A stretch of DNA of 10,097 bases from an uncultured Alcaligenaceae bacterium. GTDB taxonomy: Bacteria; Pseudomonadota; Gammaproteobacteria; Burkholderiales; Burkholderiaceae_B. The notes under the pieces were generated by a model, which was not told the DNA's origin, ran no database searches, and saw nothing but the letters and a program-made list of their open reading frames with translations. The DNA lies in contig CALCPT010000124.1 in NCBI GenBank assembly GCA_937897265.1, positions 1 through 10,097 on the forward strand, written 5' to 3'. Of the stretch, positions 6,333-10,097 are shown one piece after another. How positions within the stretch are numbered: the first letter of the stretch is position 1; each line of letters starts with the position of its first letter. The position numbers and the translations under genes are program-made.

Positions 6333-7838
6333 ATGAGTCGCAATTTTCTCGAGCTTCGTCAGGGTCAACAGCTGACTCTGACCCCCGCACTGCAACAGTC
6401 GATCAAACTGTTGCAGCTTTCGACGTTGGATCTTGAGGCTGAAGTTGCTCGTGCTTTGGCCGAAAATCCCCTCTTAGAGCAAGAGGGCACGCCATTGTAC
6501 GAGCCGGGCGGCGCTGTGGCGAGCTTACGCGTCGGACAAGACAGCACAGAATTTGGCCTGGCGCAAAGCGGTGTCGATCGTGGTCTGGACGCAACACCCG
6601 AGGCCAATACCGATTACGCCCCAGCTTCAGAGCGCGAGCCTGAGCGTGACCGACTCGAGTTTTCGTCAGAATCACGTGGGTCGCGCGACGATGACTTTCC
6701 TGAGCGTCCCGAACCAGCGCGCGAAAGCAATCTGCGAGAGTATTTGCTCGAACAGTTAGGCATGACTCGCCTAAGCAAGCGCGATGCTGCGGTTGTCGAA
6801 CTGTTGATTGACGAGCTCAATGATGATGGTTTTTTGGCGTCACCGCTTGACGAGATTGCGAGCTGGATGAACCCAGAGCTCGGTCTGGACGAAGATGATT
6901 TTCGCTGTGCGTTAAAAATGCTGCAGTCGTTTGATCCGCCGGGTGTCGGTGCCCGCGATCTTGGCGAATGCCTCGTTTTACAGCTTCAGTTCGGCGACCC
7001 CAAGCGACTTGAGGCGTTACAAGACCCAGCGCTCGTTGCCTTGACGCGTACGGTGTGCCAACATCACCTCGCTGTCTTGGCAACCGGCAATATGCTCAAA
7101 CTACGCGAGTTATTGCAATGCGATGCTGAGATGCTTAACCGCGCGCATGCGTTGATCGTCAAACTGAATCCTCGGCCTGCGAGTGCCTGGAACATACCTG
7201 CGGCAGACTTCGCCGTGCCCGATGTGCTGGTGCGAAAAACCCGCAAGGGCTGGGTGGTGTCGCTCAATGAGTCTGTGATGCCTAAACTGAGAGTCAATGC
7301 GATGTATGCCGAAGCCTTAGGCAGTCCGCGTAGCGGTGCGCACACTGCGTTGCATGGACAATTGCAAGAGGCGCGCTGGATGATTCGAAATGTCGCCCAG
7401 CGGTTTGAAACGATCTTGAAAGTGTCGCAGGTGATTGTTGCTCATCAGCAGGCGTTCTTTTCGAATGGTTGGGGGGCAGTACGGCCGTTGACTCTTAAAG
7501 ACATTGCTGCTGAGATCGGCATGCATGAGTCAACGATTTCGCGAGCCACAACGCAAAAATTCATGTTGACGCCACATGGTACGTTTGAGCTGAAGCGATT
7601 CTTTAGCACGGGGCTAACGACTGAGGGCAAAGAGGCGACTTCTGCAACGGCGGTACAAACGCGCATCCAAATTTTGATCACGGGCGAAGATCGCAAAAAA
7701 CCTCTGTCGGATAGCCAACTCGTGAGTTTGCTTGATCAAGATGGGATTACGATTGCGCGGCGTACGGTGGCTAAATATCGAGAGCTGTTACGTATTCCGA
7801 CCGCGCCACTGCGCAAGTCGCAGGCGGGCGCACGTTAG
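6333..7838 (+). CDS. rpoN: RNA polymerase sigma-54 factor
   Basis: Sigma-54 directs RNA polymerase to -24/-12 promoters and needs AAA+ enhancer-binding proteins to open them. Residues are numbered from MSRNFLELR (501 residues, normal for the family). Region I (about 1-50) carries QGQQLTLTPALQQSIKLLQLS, the glutamine/leucine-rich activator-interacting part. Region II (about 75-130) is acidic and charged (SEREPERDRLEFS, RDDDFPERPEP). The core-binding domain spans about 130-330 (LIDELNDDGFLASPLDEI, SFDPPGVGARDLGECL). The helix-turn-helix at about 386-405 (LKDIAAEIGMHESTISRAT) reads the -12 element. The RpoN box ARRTVAKYRE (475-484), which reads -24, is intact. This ATG matches the family's N-terminus; another ATG at 6315 adds MQNIVP. 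Neither has a strong Shine-Dalgarno. The usual neighbours (lptB upstream; hpf and ptsN downstream) are absent, which raises the possibility of a second copy. It ends tail to tail with the next gene. Confidence 0.97.
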   Translation: MSRNFLELRQGQQLTLTPALQQSIKLLQLSTLDLEAEVARALAENPLLEQEGTPLYEPGGAVASLRVGQDSTEFGLAQSGVDRGLDATPEANTDYAPASEREPERDRLEFSSESRGSRDDDFPERPEPARESNLREYLLEQLGMTRLSKRDAAVVELLIDELNDDGFLASPLDEIASWMNPELGLDEDDFRCALKMLQSFDPPGVGARDLGECLVLQLQFGDPKRLEALQDPALVALTRTVCQHHLAVLATGNMLKLRELLQCDAEMLNRAHALIVKLNPRPASAWNIPAADFAVPDVLVRKTRKGWVVSLNESVMPKLRVNAMYAEALGSPRSGAHTALHGQLQEARWMIRNVAQRFETILKVSQVIVAHQQAFFSNGWGAVRPLTLKDIAAEIGMHESTISRATTQKFMLTPHGTFELKRFFSTGLTTEGKEATSATAVQTRIQILITGEDRKKPLSDSQLVSLLDQDGITIARRTVAKYRELLRIPTAPLRKSQAGAR

Positions 7839-8485
7839 TTACCGGTGAATTGTTCGTTTTGACGTGCGGGGCAGTCAGCAGTTTTGCCCCAGGCGTCGTT
7901 TGGCGCGCAGTATTTACTACGTGCGTTTTGTAAGCAGGTGGGGCGTTGAAAAAACCCTAACTTGCCACATTGTTCAAGCTCTTGTTTGAGTGACTGCTGC
8001 CACGAAATTACGGTCACGCTAATGCCGGGCGGCACCGGTGGCGCAGTGGGTCGTGTTGTAGCGCCCGAGGAAGGCGCCGAAGTTGCTGCGTTGTCAGACC
8101 GCTCTTTCGCATTTCGCTCTGCACGTTTGGCGTCGGCGGTTTCTGACCCCTCTTTGGCCGTGTCATCGTCATCATCCTCGTCGTCCTCAACCTTCATACG
8201 GTTGGGGTCCGTTTCAAAGTCCTCGGCAGTAACGGCTTCGATCGCCCACTCAATTGGATCGAGTTGGCGCGGTACGCCCAAGGTGCCATCAATACGAGGC
8301 TGTGGTGGTTGAGCGGTGATTGGACGACCGAGGGCATCGAGCTTTAAGGTTCTGTAGTCTTTGTCGGCCACCGAGGCGACGGTATCGGGCGCACGTGTCA
8401 CAAGCCAATTGCCTAATTGCACGCCGCCTTGCCATGAGGCAACTCCAGCAAGCATTAAAAAGACAATTAAGACACGCCAGGACAT
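7835..8485 (-). CDS. Hypothetical exported protein with acidic run and four C-terminal cysteines
   Basis: I do not recognise a named family. The 216-residue protein starts MSWRVLIVFLMLAGVASWQGG, a signal peptide or N-terminal membrane anchor. A proline-containing region follows, then an acidic run (E100-D108, EDDEDDDDD), then an Ala/Ser/Pro/Thr-rich linker. The compact C-terminal segment has four cysteines (C173, C184, C193, C205; spacings 10, 8 and 11) in CGKLGFFQRPTC, SKYC and CAPNDAWG. If exported, these could form two disulphides. The acidic run comes from a GAC/GAT/GAG-rich tract on a low-complexity stretch (8162-8188). An AAGAGA Shine-Dalgarno-like sequence lies just ahead of the ATG. 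The gene starts 24 bp after the prfC stop on the same strand, so it is probably cotranscribed with it. Its stop overlaps the end of convergent rpoN by 4 bp. Function unknown. Confidence 0.8.
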   Translation of the reverse strand: MSWRVLIVFLMLAGVASWQGGVQLGNWLVTRAPDTVASVADKDYRTLKLDALGRPITAQPPQPRIDGTLGVPRQLDPIEWAIEAVTAEDFETDPNRMKVEDDEDDDDDTAKEGSETADAKRAERNAKERSDNAATSAPSSGATTRPTAPPVPPGISVTVISWQQSLKQELEQCGKLGFFQRPTCLQNARSKYCAPNDAWGKTADCPARQNEQFTGN

Positions 8486-8509
8486 AAGTGATCTCTTAGG
8501 GGGCGAGGA

Positions 8510-10097
8510 TTAAACTTTATCGGCAAACACTTGACCGCCATGCTCGCGCATCGCGTGAAAGCGAATCGCTGGATAGCGCTCTTCGGCAACACGCAATTGA
8601 GCCGTTGAACTCACCAAAAACGCTGGTGCTTCGACCACATCATAGGCGATGTTTGAGACGTTAGCATCGATGAATTTGCGCAGCTCTTTCGGGTCTTCGG
8701 CGGTGACCCAACGCGCCATGTTATAGCGCGAGGGCATCAGTCGTGCTTCGGCGCCGTACTCCGCCTGCAGGCGATGCGCAACGACTTCAAACTGCAATTG
8801 ACCCACCGCACCAAGTAGCAGCGCGCCGCCTGCGACCAACGGTCTGAACACTTGAATTGCACCCTCTTCACCAAGTTGCAACAGGCCAGTACGAAGCTGC
8901 TTAGTGCGCAAGGGGTCTTTGGTTTCGACGGCCTGAAAAAGCTCGGGTGCAAAAAAAGGTAAACCCGTAAAGTGCAAGGCTTCGCCTTCGGTCAATACAT
9001 CGCCCAGATGCAAAATGCCGTGATTGGGGATGCCAATCACATCGCCCGCGTAGGCCTCGTCAACGAGTTCACGACGTTGCGACAAAAACGACACTACGTT
9101 ATTGGGGCGAATCTCTTTGTTGTTGCGCGATACCTTGAGCCGCATGCCACGCTCAAACTTGCCAGAGCTAACGCGCACAAAGGCCACACGATCGCGATGT
9201 GCGGGATCCATGTTGGCCTGCACTTTAAAGACGACGCCAGTGAACTTGGGTTCTTCGGGGTGCACCACGCGCTCGAGCGCCTGGCGTGAGCCTGGTGGGG
9301 GTGCCTGATCGACCAAAGCATCCAGTACTTCTTGAACGCCAAAATTGTTAATCGCAGAACCAAAAAACACAGGCGTTTGCTTGCCAGCTAAAAACGCCGT
9401 TGAATCAAACGCAGGTGCTGCCGCCTGAATGAGTTCGATCTCGCCTTTAGCTTGTTCAAACGAGCTACCAAAGCGTTTGGCAATTTCTGGATTGTCGAGG
9501 CCGTCGATAAAGTCGTCGCCGGTATCGTTACGACGCTCTTGCCCAGACTTAAACAAACGCATGCGATCGCGCTGGATATCAAACACGCCGCCGAACGCCT
9601 TGCCCATGCCGACTGGCCACGAAAACGGCACAGCATCCATGCCAATGTGTTGTTCGATTTCGGATAACAGCTCAAGCGGTTCGCGCACCTCGCGATCCAT
9701 CTTGTTGATGAACGTAATGATGGGTGTGTTGCGGGCGCGGCAAACCTGCAACAAACGGATGGTTTGTGGTTCGACCCCGTTGGCCGCGTCAATTACCATC
9801 AGGGCCGCGTCAACCGCCGTGAGCACACGATAGGTGTCTTCAGAAAAGTCTTGGTGGCCCGGGGTATCAAGCAGATTGATCACGCAATCGCGGTACTCCA
9901 TCTGCATCACCGAGGAGGCGACCGAGATGCCGCGCTGCTTCTCGATCTCCATCCAGTCGGAGGTGGCGTGGCGCGCGGCCTTGCGCGCCTTGACCGAGCC
10001 GGCGATGTTGATCGCGCCCGAGAACAGCAGCAGCTTCTCGGTCAGCGTGGTCTTGCCGGCGTCGGGGTGGGAAATGATCGCGAAGGTGCGGCGGCGC
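8510..10097 (-). CDS. prfC: Peptide chain release factor 3 (partial, N-terminus outside window)
   Basis: RF3 is a translational GTPase that removes RF1/RF2 from the ribosome after peptide release. The frame runs through the right edge. The visible 528 residues start RRRTFAIISHPDAGKTT, with the P-loop at visible residues 9-17. The family is about 530 residues, so only about 10 N-terminal residues are missing. An internal ATG (9950-9952) is not the true start, since the conserved P-loop lies upstream of it. Other GTPase motifs are EKQRGISVASSVMQ (G2), DTPGHQDFSEDTYR (G3, visible 77-90) and NKMD (G4, visible 131-134). Domain 2 (GVVFKVQANMDPAHRDR) and the C-terminal domain (VGQLQFEVVAHRLQAEYG) follow, ending ADKV. 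The first 69 visible codons are almost entirely G/C-ending, unlike the rest of the gene (see findings). It is followed by the four-cysteine protein gene. Confidence 0.96.
   Translation of the reverse strand, partial: RRRTFAIISHPDAGKTTLTEKLLLFSGAINIAGSVKARKAARHATSDWMEIEKQRGISVASSVMQMEYRDCVINLLDTPGHQDFSEDTYRVLTAVDAALMVIDAANGVEPQTIRLLQVCRARNTPIITFINKMDREVREPLELLSEIEQHIGMDAVPFSWPVGMGKAFGGVFDIQRDRMRLFKSGQERRNDTGDDFIDGLDNPEIAKRFGSSFEQAKGEIELIQAAAPAFDSTAFLAGKQTPVFFGSAINNFGVQEVLDALVDQAPPPGSRQALERVVHPEEPKFTGVVFKVQANMDPAHRDRVAFVRVSSGKFERGMRLKVSRNNKEIRPNNVVSFLSQRRELVDEAYAGDVIGIPNHGILHLGDVLTEGEALHFTGLPFFAPELFQAVETKDPLRTKQLRTGLLQLGEEGAIQVFRPLVAGGALLLGAVGQLQFEVVAHRLQAEYGAEARLMPSRYNMARWVTAEDPKELRKFIDANVSNIAYDVVEAPAFLVSSTAQLRVAEERYPAIRFHAMREHGGQVFADKV
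9890..10097. other. Segment of distinct base composition at the contig edge, inside prfC
   Basis: From the right edge down to the codon at 9890-9892, 68 of 69 prfC codons end in G or C (one ATT exception). In the next 69 codons 21 end in A or T. Overall GC is about 68% in 9901-10097 against about 53-60% in the 180 bp before it. The protein stays in frame and conserved across the change. The switch is sharp, which fits a recombination junction or an assembly join better than gradual drift. Confidence 0.6.

Noticed and set aside
8162..8188. Possible short tandem repeat (CATCGT/CGTCCT-like)
   Set aside because: It is an irregular low-complexity tract that simply encodes Asp/Glu residues; there is no fixed repeat unit.
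7962..8312. Plus-strand frame with a run of serines
   Set aside because: The serine run is the reverse-strand reading of the acidic GAC/GAT/GAG tract of the four-cysteine protein. The minus-strand frame has a signal sequence and better context.
8510..9952. prfC starting at the internal ATG (MEIEKQRGI...)
   Set aside because: The minus-strand frame continues upstream to the window edge and encodes the P-loop SHPDAGKTT and the segment up to TSDW, both conserved in RF3. The gene is therefore cut by the window and does not start at 9952.

Overview
The window looks like a chromosomal segment from a betaproteobacterium, probably a member of the Burkholderiales. The evidence is a long-form (type 2) 2-isopropylmalate synthase, a sigma-54 with an intact RpoN box, release factor 3 and moderate GC content. 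This placement is inferred from protein character, not from a database search. Six large genes are on the minus strand and one, rpoN, is on the plus strand. There is almost no free intergenic space apart from about 390 bp upstream of leuA and about 175 bp downstream of it.

Layout on the minus strand, read from right to left. (a) prfC (release factor 3, running off the right edge) is followed 24 bp later by a gene for a small secreted or membrane-anchored protein with an acidic run and four C-terminal cysteines. (b) rpoN lies on the plus strand. It converges on the four-cysteine gene with a 4-bp tail overlap and diverges from a two-helix membrane protein gene whose start is only about 16 bp away. 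(c) After that membrane protein gene comes a regulatory leader of about 390 bp and then leuA, followed by a good intrinsic terminator. (d) An ABC importer of the dipeptide/oligopeptide type follows: a periplasmic binding protein (family 5), a DppB-type permease and a DppC-type permease. The last two are translationally coupled through an ATGA overlap, and DppC runs off the left edge. The ATPase genes are presumably beyond the window.

The most interesting element is the leader of leuA. It holds a short open frame whose last 14 codons include six leucine codons within eight positions, four of them CTA. A GC-rich region follows directly, able to form two mutually exclusive hairpins, and then a C-rich, G-poor stretch. 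This has the layout of a leucine-sensing transcription attenuator, but no hairpin with a U-tract is visible. Rho-dependent termination or control of translation is therefore a real alternative to the classical mechanism. Together with the C-terminal leucine-binding domain of LeuA, the pathway would be controlled both by leucyl-tRNA supply and by leucine feedback.

A second point concerns data integrity or recombination. The last ~208 bp of the window (5' part of prfC) has 68 of 69 codons ending in G or C, against about 48 of the next 69, with the reading frame and protein intact across the switch. Either prfC is mosaic through homologous exchange with a high-GC relative, or the contig end is a chimeric assembly. 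Everything else is ordinary housekeeping content; I see no tRNA, rRNA, insertion sequence, CRISPR array or phage gene.
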